A stretch of DNA of 42,682 nt from an uncultured Oscillospiraceae bacterium (GTDB lineage Bacteria; Bacillota; Clostridia; Oscillospirales; Oscillospiraceae). The stretch is from the NCBI GenBank assembly GCA_947626085.1, contig CANQQU010000011.1, positions 1 through 42,682 on the forward strand. The letters are read 5' to 3'. Position 1 is the stretch's first letter; each line of letters opens with the position of its first letter. This document shows positions 34,074 to 42,355 of the stretch, one piece after another. A model generated the notes under the pieces. The model made no database searches. It saw only the letters and a program-made list of their open reading frames with translations, and was not told the DNA's origin. A program made the position numbers and the translations under genes.

Positions 34074-34963
34074 TTTCCGTCCTTTCTATCGGTTCTCAGC
34101 ATCGTGCGCATGGCGTTCAAACGTCTTTCCAGAACAGCGGGCGCAGGCGGAGCGCCGGTCTCCACGTCAAAGCCATGATAGGAACCGGGGATCAGATTCA
34201 CTTCCACCGGCACACCCGCCTGGCCCAGCCTTTGCCCGTAGGCAACCGCCTCATCCCGCAAAATATCCAATTCCTGGGGCTCCACATAGGCCGGGGGCAG
34301 TCCCGTCAAATTCTTGCGGCGCATTGGAACCGCGTAGGTTCCCTCCCCCGGGTCCTTCCTGAGGTATTCCTTCCACATAAATCTGTTGGAGCTGGCGGAC
34401 CAGGCAGCGTTAGGATATGCCGCCGCGGAGGGATAACGCTCAAAGTGGTCGTCCAGCGCCGGATAGATCAACACCTGTCCGGCAAGCTCCCCTTCACCAC
34501 GATCCGTCAGGCACTGGGCCAGCCCAGCGGCAAGGGTTCCTCCGGCGCTCTCCCCGTAGAGAAGGCTTCTCCCGGGCATGGCCTGCCAAACCTCCAGGCA
34601 GTCCTGAAAGGGCGCGGGATAGGGATCTTGCGGCAGCAGCCGGTATTCCGGCAGAAACACCCGTATCCGGAGCCGCTGGGCATATAGAGCAGCAAGGGCC
34701 AGAGAGCCGGTCTGTACCGGCAGCAGGAACCCGCCGCCGTGGCAGTAGAGCATTTCCGGAAGCGCCTCCTCGCCTACCGGTGCCAGAACAAAGCATTCCG
34801 TCGATCCGATTTTCGTGCGGTCCAGCGTGACTCCGGCAGGCGGCGTCCAGGCCCGGGCGCCGGCCCGGAGATTTCCCGCCAGTGCCCGGATCACCGGCGT
34901 CAGCTTGGGATTCCCAAAATCGATGGCCGGGAGCCGCCCCGGGGGATGTGTCCAGCCTTCCAT
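34070..34963 (-). CDS. alpha/beta-hydrolase fold-3 esterase (HSL/acetyl-esterase type)
   Basis: 297 residues. The oxyanion-hole motif HGGGF is in EMLYCHGGGFLLPV; the nucleophile elbow is LLYGESAGGTLAAG; the Asp is in PQELDILRDEAV and the His in GSYHGFDVE, so the full Ser-Asp-His triad of the hormone-sensitive-lipase group is present. No signal peptide, so it acts in the cytoplasm on an imported ester, such as an acetylated sugar or an acyl ester or lactone. GGAGGAAATGTCCC precedes the ATG. It is the first gene of the minus-strand operon (esterase, DUF1116, FdrA, 61-residue protein, kinase, DUF6282, symporter), which argues that the substrate or an early intermediate is an ester. Confidence 0.9.
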   Translation of the reverse strand: MEGWTHPPGRLPAIDFGNPKLTPVIRALAGNLRAGARAWTPPAGVTLDRTKIGSTECFVLAPVGEEALPEMLYCHGGGFLLPVQTGSLALAALYAQRLRIRVFLPEYRLLPQDPYPAPFQDCLEVWQAMPGRSLLYGESAGGTLAAGLAQCLTDRGEGELAGQVLIYPALDDHFERYPSAAAYPNAAWSASSNRFMWKEYLRKDPGEGTYAVPMRRKNLTGLPPAYVEPQELDILRDEAVAYGQRLGQAGVPVEVNLIPGSYHGFDVETGAPPAPAVLERRLNAMRTMLRTDRKDGK

Positions 34964-35170
34964 GGGACATTTCCTCCTGATCTGATGTTTTTCTTATTGT
35001 ATCGGTAAAACGGAAACCGTGATAGCTAATAATTTGTGTTTTTATTTTTGAATTTGCTTATTTTGTTTTTTTCGCTATTTTTTAGTTATAATATTGAATT
35101 TAAGAATAGAAAGAAACGGGGAATCCTGGTATGATAGGCGTGAAAAAGAGCCCATAAGGAGGAACTGCAA
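34964..35170. promoter_or_regulatory. divergent promoter region between the fdrA operon and the reductase genes
   Basis: A 207-base AT-rich gap. Plus strand: TATAAT (35087-35092) with TTGTTT (35063-35068) 18 bases upstream. Minus strand: TACAAT (35001-34996) with a weak TATCAC (35024-35019) at 17 bases, and ATTAGC (35030-35025) directly upstream of that -35, a pattern like the AraC-type site at 39306-39332. A weak activator-dependent promoter is plausible for the operon. Confidence 0.5.
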
Positions 35171-36049
35171 ATGAAAATCGGAATGATCGGCCTGGGCATT
35201 ATGGGAAAGCCCATGGCGATGAATCTGCTCCGGGCAGGCTATGACCTGACCGTTTCCAGCGCCAACCGGGCCGCTTCGGAGCTGGCGGCGGCGGGGGCCA
35301 AGACCGCCGACAATCAGCAGATCGGGCGGACCTGCGATCTGGTTCTGACCATGCTTCCCAACTCTCCCCAGGTCCGGCAGGTCATGCTGGGCGAGGACGG
35401 CGTGGGAGCCCAGATGAAGCCCGGTTCGACCTATATCGACATGAGTTCCATCGACCCCATGACCTCCAAGCAGGTCGCCGCCGCCCTGGCGGAACGGGGG
35501 GTGGAAATGTTGGACGCCCCCGTCTCCGGCGGGGAGCCCAAGGCCATCGAGGGCACGCTGGCCTTCATGGTCGGCGGCAAGCAGGAGGTCTTCGACCGGT
35601 GCAAGCCGGTGCTTCTGGCCATGGGTGCCTCCGTGGTGCGCTGCGGCGAGGTGGGCGCCGGAAATACCGCCAAGCTGGCCAACCAGATCATCGTGGCCTG
35701 CAACATCCAGGCGGTGGCGGAGGCCCTGACTCTGGCCCAGAAGGCGGGGGTAGATCCGGCGGTGGTCTTTGACGCCATCAAGGGCGGTCTGGCCGGTTCC
35801 ACGGTACTCAGCGCCAAAGCGCCCATGATGCTCTCCGGTAACGACCGGCCGGGCTTCAAGATCGACCTGCATATCAAAGACCTGAATAACGCCCTGGACT
35901 GCGCCCACGCGGTGGGTGCGCCAGTGCCCATGACCGCCCAGGTGCAGGAGGTGCTGCAATGGCTGCACCACCATGAGGGCGGCCAGAAGGACCACAGCGC
36001 CATCGCCCAGTACTATGAAGCCCTTGCCGGCATTCAACTGGGAAGATAG
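35171..36049 (+). CDS. garR: 2-hydroxy-3-oxopropionate (tartronate semialdehyde) reductase family
   Basis: 292 residues of the beta-hydroxyacid dehydrogenase family (GarR/GlxR, 3-hydroxyisobutyrate dehydrogenase). The N-terminal Rossmann motif is GMIGLGIMGKPMAMNLLRAG; the substrate loop is LDAPVSGGEPKAIEGTLAF; catalytic Lys168 lies in GNTAKLANQI; and the C-terminal all-helical domain is complete. Length and motifs fit a tartronate semialdehyde reductase, which makes glycerate from tartronate semialdehyde with NAD(P)H. In E. coli a gene of this family lies in the same all regulon as fdrA/ylbE, where it disposes of glyoxylate-derived carbon. AAGGAGGAACTGC precedes the start. It is divergent from the fdrA operon and followed by the D-2-hydroxyacid dehydrogenase. 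Other beta-hydroxyacids cannot be excluded. Confidence 0.87.
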   Translation: MKIGMIGLGIMGKPMAMNLLRAGYDLTVSSANRAASELAAAGAKTADNQQIGRTCDLVLTMLPNSPQVRQVMLGEDGVGAQMKPGSTYIDMSSIDPMTSKQVAAALAERGVEMLDAPVSGGEPKAIEGTLAFMVGGKQEVFDRCKPVLLAMGASVVRCGEVGAGNTAKLANQIIVACNIQAVAEALTLAQKAGVDPAVVFDAIKGGLAGSTVLSAKAPMMLSGNDRPGFKIDLHIKDLNNALDCAHAVGAPVPMTAQVQEVLQWLHHHEGGQKDHSAIAQYYEALAGIQLGR

Positions 36050-36055
36050 TATTTT

Positions 36056-36077
36056 CCGCCCGGCTCACGCCGGGCGG
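36056..36077 (+). terminator. short GC hairpin between reductase and dehydrogenase genes
   Basis: CCGCCCGGC (36056-36064) pairs with GCCGGGCGG (36069-36077). There is no T-run after it, so it probably slows transcription or protects the upstream mRNA end rather than ending the transcript. The next gene starts 32 bases later. Confidence 0.45.
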
Positions 36078-36109
36078 CAGCCCTACAGCTAAAATTGGAG
36101 GCGCGGAAC

Positions 36110-37216
36110 ATGCCAAAAATCCAAAAGGTCGTGACAACGGTCTGGTACAACCGGGAGAATATGTCCGCTTTGCGCCGGGTCTTTCCTCAGGCATCGTTTT
36201 GCTATGTGGATTTTTATGACAAGGAAAAACTGGCCCGGGAAGCCAAGAATGCGGACGTCGCTATTTTGATGGGGGATGTGGACCCCTGTCTGCTGGGGGA
36301 AAATACACTAAAATGGATTCACTGCGACCACGCCGGGCTAAACGGCTCTGCCCGCCCGGAGGTCTTTGAGAAAGGAATCCCGGTCACCGGGTCCGCGGGC
36401 CGCAGCGCCCCGGTGTTGGCGGAACACTGCATTTATTTCATGCTGCAAAGCTGCTACCACACACGGGCACTTTTGGAGGCCCAGGACGCGCGGCATTGGG
36501 GCGTGGCCGGGTCAGAGCAGTGGCGGGGACTCTACGGTCGAACGGCAGGGATCATCGGCATGGGGCACAATGGCCAGGCGCTGGCCCAACGGCTCCACGC
36601 CCTGGGCATGAAGCTGATTACCTACAATCGATCGCCGGTCCTAGGCTTTGATTATGTGTATAAAAAGCTGACCGCCGCCAATGGAGATCCCTTAGAACCG
36701 CTTTTGGCGGAGTCGGATTTTGTGATTCTTTGCGTCGCCCTGAATGACGAGACCTTCCACCTCATGAACGCGAAAACCTTTGCCCAGATGAAGCCGGGAG
36801 CGTTCCTGGTCAATATGGCCCGGGGCGGCGTGGTCTGCACGGAGGATTTGATCCAGGCTCTGAAAGATGGCAGGCTCGGCGGCGCGGGATTAGACGTTTT
36901 TGAAACCCAGCCTCTGGAGCCGGACAGCCCGCTCTGGTCCATGCCGGAGATCTATATCACGCCCCACTGCACCCCTCAGGTGCAGGACCGGGCAGCCAGA
37001 AGCATCGAGATCATCCGGGAAAACGCCCGCCGCTTTGAGGCGGGGCAGCCGCTACTGAATCAGCTTCGGCCATCGGACGCCATGACGGAAGGAAAGGCGG
37101 AGGGCGGCTGGGCCCGGATGATGAATACCAAGCTAACCAAGGAACAGATCGAAAAAATGGACCTGGAAAAATATCTTGGGAAGCGGGGATGGAAGGACCC
37201 CTCCGAGTGGATGTAA
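36110..37216 (+). CDS. D-2-hydroxyacid dehydrogenase (NAD(P)-dependent)
   Basis: 368 residues. NAD-binding motif GIIGMGHNGQALAQRLHALG in the middle, with the catalytic trio in expected order: Arg in NMARGGVVC, Glu in LDVFETQPLEPDSPLW and His in ITPHCTPQVQ. Such enzymes reduce 2-oxo acids to D-2-hydroxy acids, or the reverse. A C-terminal extension of about 45 residues after the usual fold ends KYLGKRGWKDPSEW, unusual for the family. The start at 36110 has GGAGGCGCGGAAC upstream. It is co-oriented with the tartronate semialdehyde reductase gene and ends at a strong terminator. It could handle hydroxypyruvate, glyoxylate or a sugar-acid-derived 2-oxo acid in the pathway of the divergent operon. 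Confidence 0.88.
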   Translation: MPKIQKVVTTVWYNRENMSALRRVFPQASFCYVDFYDKEKLAREAKNADVAILMGDVDPCLLGENTLKWIHCDHAGLNGSARPEVFEKGIPVTGSAGRSAPVLAEHCIYFMLQSCYHTRALLEAQDARHWGVAGSEQWRGLYGRTAGIIGMGHNGQALAQRLHALGMKLITYNRSPVLGFDYVYKKLTAANGDPLEPLLAESDFVILCVALNDETFHLMNAKTFAQMKPGAFLVNMARGGVVCTEDLIQALKDGRLGGAGLDVFETQPLEPDSPLWSMPEIYITPHCTPQVQDRAARSIEIIRENARRFEAGQPLLNQLRPSDAMTEGKAEGGWARMMNTKLTKEQIEKMDLEKYLGKRGWKDPSEWM

Positions 37217-37232
37217 CCTCCTAAAAATAGAA

Positions 37233-37283
37233 GCACACCGCATCTTCGACCGGATCTCCGGCGAAGATGCGGTGCGCTTTTTT
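37233..37283 (+). terminator. strong intrinsic terminator
   Basis: GCACACCGCATCTTCG (37233-37248) pairs with CGAAGATGCGGTGCGC (37262-37277), apart from one mismatch, and is followed by TTTTTT (37278-37283). It ends the reductase/dehydrogenase transcript and faces the end of the convergent GH-like gene. Confidence 0.92.
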
Positions 37284-37294
37284 CACAAACGGGG

Positions 37295-39244
37295 TCACTG
37301 GATCACGATTGCTTCATAAGAATTTAAAACATCCAGCCGAATCTCCAGATCGCCATCGTCATCCCGGCAGGAGATTTGGCCCCCGGACAGGGTGCGGACA
37401 CTGTGCCCCGCCAGTCCGGGCAGGCGCAGATGAAGATCGCCGATAGGGACCGGCGGGAAATAGTGGCCGTCAAAGCAGCCGCTCTCGTTGACAAGCTGAA
37501 CGACGGCGCAGCCTTCCTTCTTGGCCAGGGTCAGCTCCACCATGGCAGATACGCCGGGCGCCAATTCCGGGAGCCCGCACAGTCCGAACAGGAGATCCTG
37601 CATGAAATTGAGGGTGTTCTGCCAGCCCTCCCGGTAATAGAGGCTGCCCAGCAGCGCCGGAACGTAGATTCCCCTGCCCGCGCCGTAAGGATGGACAGCA
37701 ACTCCAGGCTGGTCGCAGGAGGGCACCGGATAGCACCGTTCCGGCGGGCCGTAGGGATGCTCCGGAATCAGACGCAGATAGGTTTTTGCCTCCGGCGCAA
37801 ACGCTACCATTCGGAAGTCTCCGCCGATCGCGATGACCGGCGCATCCGCACAGCGGGCAAATACTGCCCGGTCTGCCTCGGAAACCTCCAGTGCGGTGGA
37901 CATCAGTCCCTTTTGACGCGCGCCGACCGCCGTTATTCCCAGGCATTTCAGCGCAATGGCATTGCCCGCAATGCCGGTGTCGCCGGTGGCCAGCACCGTT
38001 CCGCCGTTTTCCGCGAAAGCATCCAGCAACTCAGCCTGACCGGCGCTGAGGGGCCGGACATCCCCCAGCAGCACCACCGATTTGCCGTCCAGCGCTTGGG
38101 CAGTCAGCTCCTGTAGCTTGCAGGTATCGAAGGGGACGTGGCTCTGGGTCAGGCTGTGGACCCAGCCGTATACCTCCGGGTCCTCCCGGCTCATACCGCC
38201 CTTCTCCACCACCAGCACCGAAGCCGCCGAGCGCAGTCCAGCGTATACCTCTTCATTCCGCTTATGAAAGGCAAAAACCTTTTGGACCCGTTCATAGCCT
38301 GAGACATCCCGATGGTTGTCCAGTCTGCCCATGATGTAATAGCTCAGTCCGCCGCCGTTCGCCAGGCTCTGCCATAGCCGCAGCTCCGTGAGCGCCGGTG
38401 AAACGGAAGTGTCCCGATAGCGGAAGCCGACGAAATCCACACAGGCATTGTCCACGATCTGCCGCCGGCCGCCGGAGCGGGCGTTTGCCGAGGAACCGTA
38501 CACCCATGCGCCCCGACCGATGTCCGTATTGCATTCCGTCCGCAGGTAATCAAAGCCGTTGACGGCCACCTCCGGATTGATGTCTCTGATGAAGCGCATC
38601 TGTCGGGCTTTATTGATGGCAATCTGCTTGGACTGGAAGCCCACATAGCGCATAAATCCCGGGTCCCGGAGCCCTGCCGCCGGAGGTTCCAGCCCAGTCT
38701 GCTCCAGATACAGCCTTTTGCAGGTATCGCACATACATGGGCCGTATAAGGTCCCGTCATAGCCGGTCACAAATGCCCCGCTCATATTAAAGAAAATGCC
38801 GTCAAAAGGCAGGGCGGTCAATAATTCTTTTACAATGTCGTACAGGACCTGACGCTGGTAGGCGCTGTTGGGGCACACCTGAATATCACCGTTACAGTCA
38901 AACACCTTGCCTTCCGCGCTGCGGTAGAGCCAGTCGGGATGTCGGTCCGCAATGGGGTGGCGGATCTTTGAAAAATCCGTCCGGGCGATGACCCGAATCC
39001 CGGCTTTGTGGCACGCGTCCAGCAGACTTTTCAGACTGTCGCCGTGTAAATGCGCACTTTGGGTATGGTCAGGAATCGCCGTAAAATAGCTGGCAACGAT
39101 TCCGGCGGCATTCACCATCACTACGGTTGCGTCGAACTTCTGTAGATCCCGAACAAAGCGTTCCGCATCCAGGTCCTCCATATCCTGTTCCCGCAAATTG
39201 GTCTGGATCATGCGCCAAGGATGATTTTCCCACCAATGGCTCAT
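37295..39244 (-). CDS. unclassified GH-like protein with TIM barrel and GH42-type trimerisation domain
   Basis: 649 residues. N-terminal barrel-like part (about 1-340): SYFTAIPDHTQ, ARTDFSKIRHPIADRHPDW and FDGIFFNMSGAFVTGYDG, with a Cys cluster CMCDTC (170-175) that might bind metal. The next part (about 365-560) resembles the class-I-glutaminase-like trimerisation domain of GH42 (SVVLLGDVRPLSAGQAELL, GGTVLATGD), followed by a beta-sandwich. This matches hypothetical glycosyl hydrolase groups (GHL6-like, with beta-galactosidase trimerisation) rather than a named GH family, so the reaction is unknown. The start at 39244 has AAAGGGGGC upstream and drops 31 poorly supported codons. No signal peptide. 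It is divergent from the AraC gene and has an activator-type promoter. Confidence 0.8.
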   Translation of the reverse strand: MSHWWENHPWRMIQTNLREQDMEDLDAERFVRDLQKFDATVVMVNAAGIVASYFTAIPDHTQSAHLHGDSLKSLLDACHKAGIRVIARTDFSKIRHPIADRHPDWLYRSAEGKVFDCNGDIQVCPNSAYQRQVLYDIVKELLTALPFDGIFFNMSGAFVTGYDGTLYGPCMCDTCKRLYLEQTGLEPPAAGLRDPGFMRYVGFQSKQIAINKARQMRFIRDINPEVAVNGFDYLRTECNTDIGRGAWVYGSSANARSGGRRQIVDNACVDFVGFRYRDTSVSPALTELRLWQSLANGGGLSYYIMGRLDNHRDVSGYERVQKVFAFHKRNEEVYAGLRSAASVLVVEKGGMSREDPEVYGWVHSLTQSHVPFDTCKLQELTAQALDGKSVVLLGDVRPLSAGQAELLDAFAENGGTVLATGDTGIAGNAIALKCLGITAVGARQKGLMSTALEVSEADRAVFARCADAPVIAIGGDFRMVAFAPEAKTYLRLIPEHPYGPPERCYPVPSCDQPGVAVHPYGAGRGIYVPALLGSLYYREGWQNTLNFMQDLLFGLCGLPELAPGVSAMVELTLAKKEGCAVVQLVNESGCFDGHYFPPVPIGDLHLRLPGLAGHSVRTLSGGQISCRDDDGDLEIRLDVLNSYEAIVIQ

Positions 39245-39269
39245 AGAAAAGCCCCCTTTCACTACTTGT

Positions 39270-39332
39270 ATCATATCACGCAATTCCGTATTGGTATATA
39301 TTGATATTAGCGAAATATTTCTTAAATTAGCG
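39270..39332 (-). promoter_or_regulatory. activator-type promoter with ATTAGCG direct repeats
   Basis: Minus strand: TATGAT (39275-39270) and a poor -35 TATACC (39298-39293) at 17 bases. Two ATTAGCG repeats (39306-39312 and 39326-39332, plus-strand reading) lie 20 bases apart just upstream of the -35, the layout expected for an AraC-family activator touching polymerase. The AraC gene starts 93 bases farther on. Confidence 0.6.
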
Positions 39333-39424
39333 CTCAATTACGGTTGTGTAAAAAGATGATATACAAGAGCGAAAAAACATGATATATTATTTATAATAAG
39401 CAGAGATATGGAGGTGCCGGTAAA

Positions 39425-40642
39425 ATGTCCATCCTGTCCCAACCCATCGACGAGCGGATCGCGTGCCTGCGAGAACTGCTGGAGTGTAACGGGAATCTGT
39501 TCAGCTGGACCTACGATCCAGAGGGGACCCTCCTGGATGCCAGCAGCGAGGAGCTGGTCCTTAACACGCTGTTTTCCTCCACCGGGAGTATGCAATATAT
39601 GCTGGAATACAGCCGGAGCAATCATGCGCCGCTGATTCTCAGTATTCCTTACAACCTGGTATGGAGCGCGGTATTTGAAACAAAGGACGATGAAGTCACC
39701 CGCATCCATGTATTCGGGCCCTTCTCCACCAGGGAGACGCTGTCAACGGAGATTCGGCGCGCCATCGCCCGGGCACAAGTGCCCCGGGCCTGGCTGCCAA
39801 AGCTGATGCGGAATTTGGAACGCATTCCCACGATCATGGTTAATCAGCTCTTTCAGTACACCCTGATGCTGCACTACTGCGTGGCAGGCGAACGGCTCAG
39901 TACCGGCGACATCCACTTTCAGCGTGCGGAGCTTGCCAGCCAAAAGACAGCCGACCATCCAAAGGGCGACCGGATGCAGACCTATATGGCGGAACGAGCG
40001 CTGCTGAAAATGGTGCGGGAGGGAGATCCAAACTATAAAGCGGCGCTGTCTCAGGCATCTTCCATCAGCGGCGGCGTGGGGATTCAAAGCAGCGATTCTC
40101 TGACCCAGGCAAAAATCTCTGCCTCGGTATTCACCTCCCTCTGCACCCGGGCGGCTATTGAAGGCGGTATTTCACCCGAAGCGGCCTACTCCCGTGGGGA
40201 TGCCTATATTCAAGATCTCATTGAATGCCATACCATGACTGATGTGGTGTTCGTCAATCACAAAATGTATGAAGACTTCATCATGCTGGTTCGCAAAAGC
40301 CGCATCAATCCCCACTGGTCCAAGCAGATTCAAAGTTGCTGCGATTATATCGAGCTTCATTCCGAAGAAAAACTCACCCTTTCCTTCTTGGCAGGGCGGA
40401 TCGGTTACGCGAATTACTACCTGTCCAGAAAATTCAAGGAGGAAACCGGCGTCAGCATCAACACCTATATCAAGATCGTGCGGGTGGAACGCGCCAAAAT
40501 GCTCTTGACCACCACCCAGCTGAGTATTCAGGAGATCAGTGAGCGTCTTTGCTTTGGCACCCGCAGCTTTTTCGATGATACCTTCAAAAAAATAACAGGC
40601 GTAGCCCCTGCTGCTTACCGGGCGCAGAATCAGAAGCTATAA
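39425..40642 (+). CDS. AraC-family transcriptional activator
   Basis: 405 residues. The C-terminal double helix-turn-helix (about 300-400) has LTLSFLAGRIGYANYYLSRK and LSIQEISERLCFGTRSFFDD followed by FKKITGVAPAAYR, the end signature of AraC/XylS proteins. The N-terminal 280 residues are a sensor part that does not resemble the usual cupin; it may be a PocR-like or other ligand domain. GGAGGTGCCGGTAAA precedes the start. The regulator is divergent from the GH-like gene, with direct repeats near that promoter, so it probably activates it in response to a sugar. It ends at a terminator. It could also act on the promoter at 34964-35170, which has a similar box. Confidence 0.9.
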   Translation: MSILSQPIDERIACLRELLECNGNLFSWTYDPEGTLLDASSEELVLNTLFSSTGSMQYMLEYSRSNHAPLILSIPYNLVWSAVFETKDDEVTRIHVFGPFSTRETLSTEIRRAIARAQVPRAWLPKLMRNLERIPTIMVNQLFQYTLMLHYCVAGERLSTGDIHFQRAELASQKTADHPKGDRMQTYMAERALLKMVREGDPNYKAALSQASSISGGVGIQSSDSLTQAKISASVFTSLCTRAAIEGGISPEAAYSRGDAYIQDLIECHTMTDVVFVNHKMYEDFIMLVRKSRINPHWSKQIQSCCDYIELHSEEKLTLSFLAGRIGYANYYLSRKFKEETGVSINTYIKIVRVERAKMLLTTTQLSIQEISERLCFGTRSFFDDTFKKITGVAPAAYRAQNQKL

Positions 40643-40670
40643 GGGACGATAAATCTTGGTTTGTCCACAA

Positions 40671-40707
40671 AAACACAGCCACCTGCAACCGGTGGCTGTG
40701 TTTGTCT
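40671..40707 (+). terminator. intrinsic terminator of the AraC gene
   Basis: AAACACAGCCACC (40671-40683) pairs perfectly with GGTGGCTGTGTTT (40691-40703), with the tail TTTGTCT. Between here and 40840 nothing was found except a weak hairpin CCCAC/GTGGG (40817-40839) that may end the isomerase transcript from the other strand. Confidence 0.85.
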
Positions 40708-40840
40708 AGAATTCCCTCTTTAAACTAGTAAAAGCAGGGTTTTCTTAGTAAATTTTGGAAAAACAAGGTGTTTTGACAAAACGGGGTATGGCGTGGGGGG
40801 ATCGCTTTTTATGAATCCCACGTTCTTCACCTGTGTGGGT

Positions 40841-42328
40841 TTATGCCCAGGGATTCTCCGTGGGGTATGGCAGGCTCTTGGGCTGGTTATAGGCAATGTC
40901 CGCCACCCCTAGGAATTTAAACACCTCAAACAGGGTCTTGCCGTAGTGGCCGAAGGCAACGGCCCCGTGGTGGGGATAGCGCTTCTGGATGAGGACGTGG
41001 CGGTAAAACCGGCCCATTTCGGGAATGGCGAAGACGCCGATTCCACCGAAGCTGCCTGTTGCCACGTTCAGCACCTCGCCCTGGGCGATGTAGGCCCGGA
41101 GATTGCCTTCACTGTCGCACTGGAGGCGGTAGAAGGTGATGGCTCCGGGGGTGATGTCCCCCTCCAGGGTGCCCCGGGTGAAGTCGGGCTCGCTGTCTTT
41201 CGACTCCAAAAGCCGGTGCTGGATCAGCTGGTACTTCACCGCCCGGTCGGCGCAGAGCTTGCAGGAAGGGGTGTTGCCGCAGTGGAAGCCCATGAAGGTG
41301 TCGGTAAGCTGGTAATCGAATTTTCCGGCAATTTCAGAATCATACAGGGATTTGGGCACGGAGTTGTTGATATCCAGCAGGGTCACGGCGTCGGCAGAGA
41401 CGCAGGCGCCGATATACTCGCTGAGGGCGCCGTAAATATCCACCTCGCAGGCCACGGGAATGCCCCGGGCGGCCAGACGGGAGTTGACATAACATGGTTC
41501 AAAGCCAAAGGTCTCAGGGAAGGCCGGCCAGCACTTGTCGGCGAAGGCCACAAACTTCCGGGCGCCCTTGTGGTTCTCCGCCCAGTCCAGCAGCGTCAGT
41601 TCAAACTGGGCCATCCGCTCCAGCAGGTCGGGATAGTACCTTCCCGCGCCCATTTCGGCGGCCATATCGGCGCAGACCTGGGGGATTCGAGGGTCCCCGG
41701 CGTGGGCCTTGTAGCTCACCAGAAGGTCCAGCTCGGAGTTCTCTTCGATCTCCACCCCCAGCTCGTAGAGCCCCTGGATGGGGGCGTTGCAGGCGAAAAA
41801 GTCCTGAGGCCGGGGGCCGAAGGTGATGATTTTCAGATTCTTCAGGCCGATCAGCGCCCGGGCCACGGGCACGAAGTCCAGAATCATCTCCGCCACATCC
41901 TCCGCCGTGCCCACGGGGTACTCCGGGATGTAGGCCTTGATTTTCCGCAGGCCCAGATTATAAGAGCAGTTCAGCATCCCGCAGTAGGCGTCCCCCCGGC
42001 CGTTGATCAGGTCCCCGTCCCCTTCCGCGGCGGCGGCGTACATCACCGGGCCGTCAAATTTTTGGGCGATCAGGGTCTCCGGCGTCTCGGGGCCGAAGTT
42101 GCCCAGAAACACCACCAGAGCGTTGCACCCGGCGGAGCGGACCTCCGCCACGGCCTTTTCCATATCCTTCTCGTTTTCCACGGTGGTCTGGGCCTCGTAG
42201 AGGGACAGCCCCTTTTCGGCGCAGGCGGCCGCGACGGCGCTCCGCCGGCGCTGGGACAGAGAGATCACGAAGCAGTCCCGGCTGACCGCAATGATGCCCA
42301 GCTTTACCTGGGGAATGTTTTGAAACAT
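40841..42328 (-). CDS. L-fucose/L-arabinose isomerase family protein
   Basis: 495 residues. The fold matches the FucI/AraA group: an N-terminal Rossmann-like part (LGIIAVSRDCFVISLSQRR, LVVFLGNFGPETPE), middle GFEPCYVNSRLAARGIPVAC and a C-terminal part. Likely metal ligands are Glu in ACEVDIYGAL, Asp in VTLLDINNS and His in RYPHHGAVAFGHYG, in the spacing expected for fucose-isomerase-type enzymes. It is shorter than E. coli FucI (about 590 residues), as in the divergent Firmicutes proteins annotated 'L-fucose isomerase family'. An aldose-ketose conversion of L-fucose, D-arabinose or a related sugar is probable. AGGAGGAATTAT precedes the ATG. The partial sugar kinase gene lies 27 bases upstream, so the two form a catabolic pair. 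Confidence 0.85.
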   Translation of the reverse strand: MFQNIPQVKLGIIAVSRDCFVISLSQRRRSAVAAACAEKGLSLYEAQTTVENEKDMEKAVAEVRSAGCNALVVFLGNFGPETPETLIAQKFDGPVMYAAAAEGDGDLINGRGDAYCGMLNCSYNLGLRKIKAYIPEYPVGTAEDVAEMILDFVPVARALIGLKNLKIITFGPRPQDFFACNAPIQGLYELGVEIEENSELDLLVSYKAHAGDPRIPQVCADMAAEMGAGRYYPDLLERMAQFELTLLDWAENHKGARKFVAFADKCWPAFPETFGFEPCYVNSRLAARGIPVACEVDIYGALSEYIGACVSADAVTLLDINNSVPKSLYDSEIAGKFDYQLTDTFMGFHCGNTPSCKLCADRAVKYQLIQHRLLESKDSEPDFTRGTLEGDITPGAITFYRLQCDSEGNLRAYIAQGEVLNVATGSFGGIGVFAIPEMGRFYRHVLIQKRYPHHGAVAFGHYGKTLFEVFKFLGVADIAYNQPKSLPYPTENPWA

Positions 42329-42355
42329 ATATAATTCCTCCTATTTTGTTTTTAT

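Noticed and set aside
40946..42334. 462-codon plus-strand frame opposite the isomerase gene
   Set aside because: The minus-strand isomerase is supported by metal-site motifs, a ribosome-binding site and its kinase neighbour; the opposite frame has none of these.
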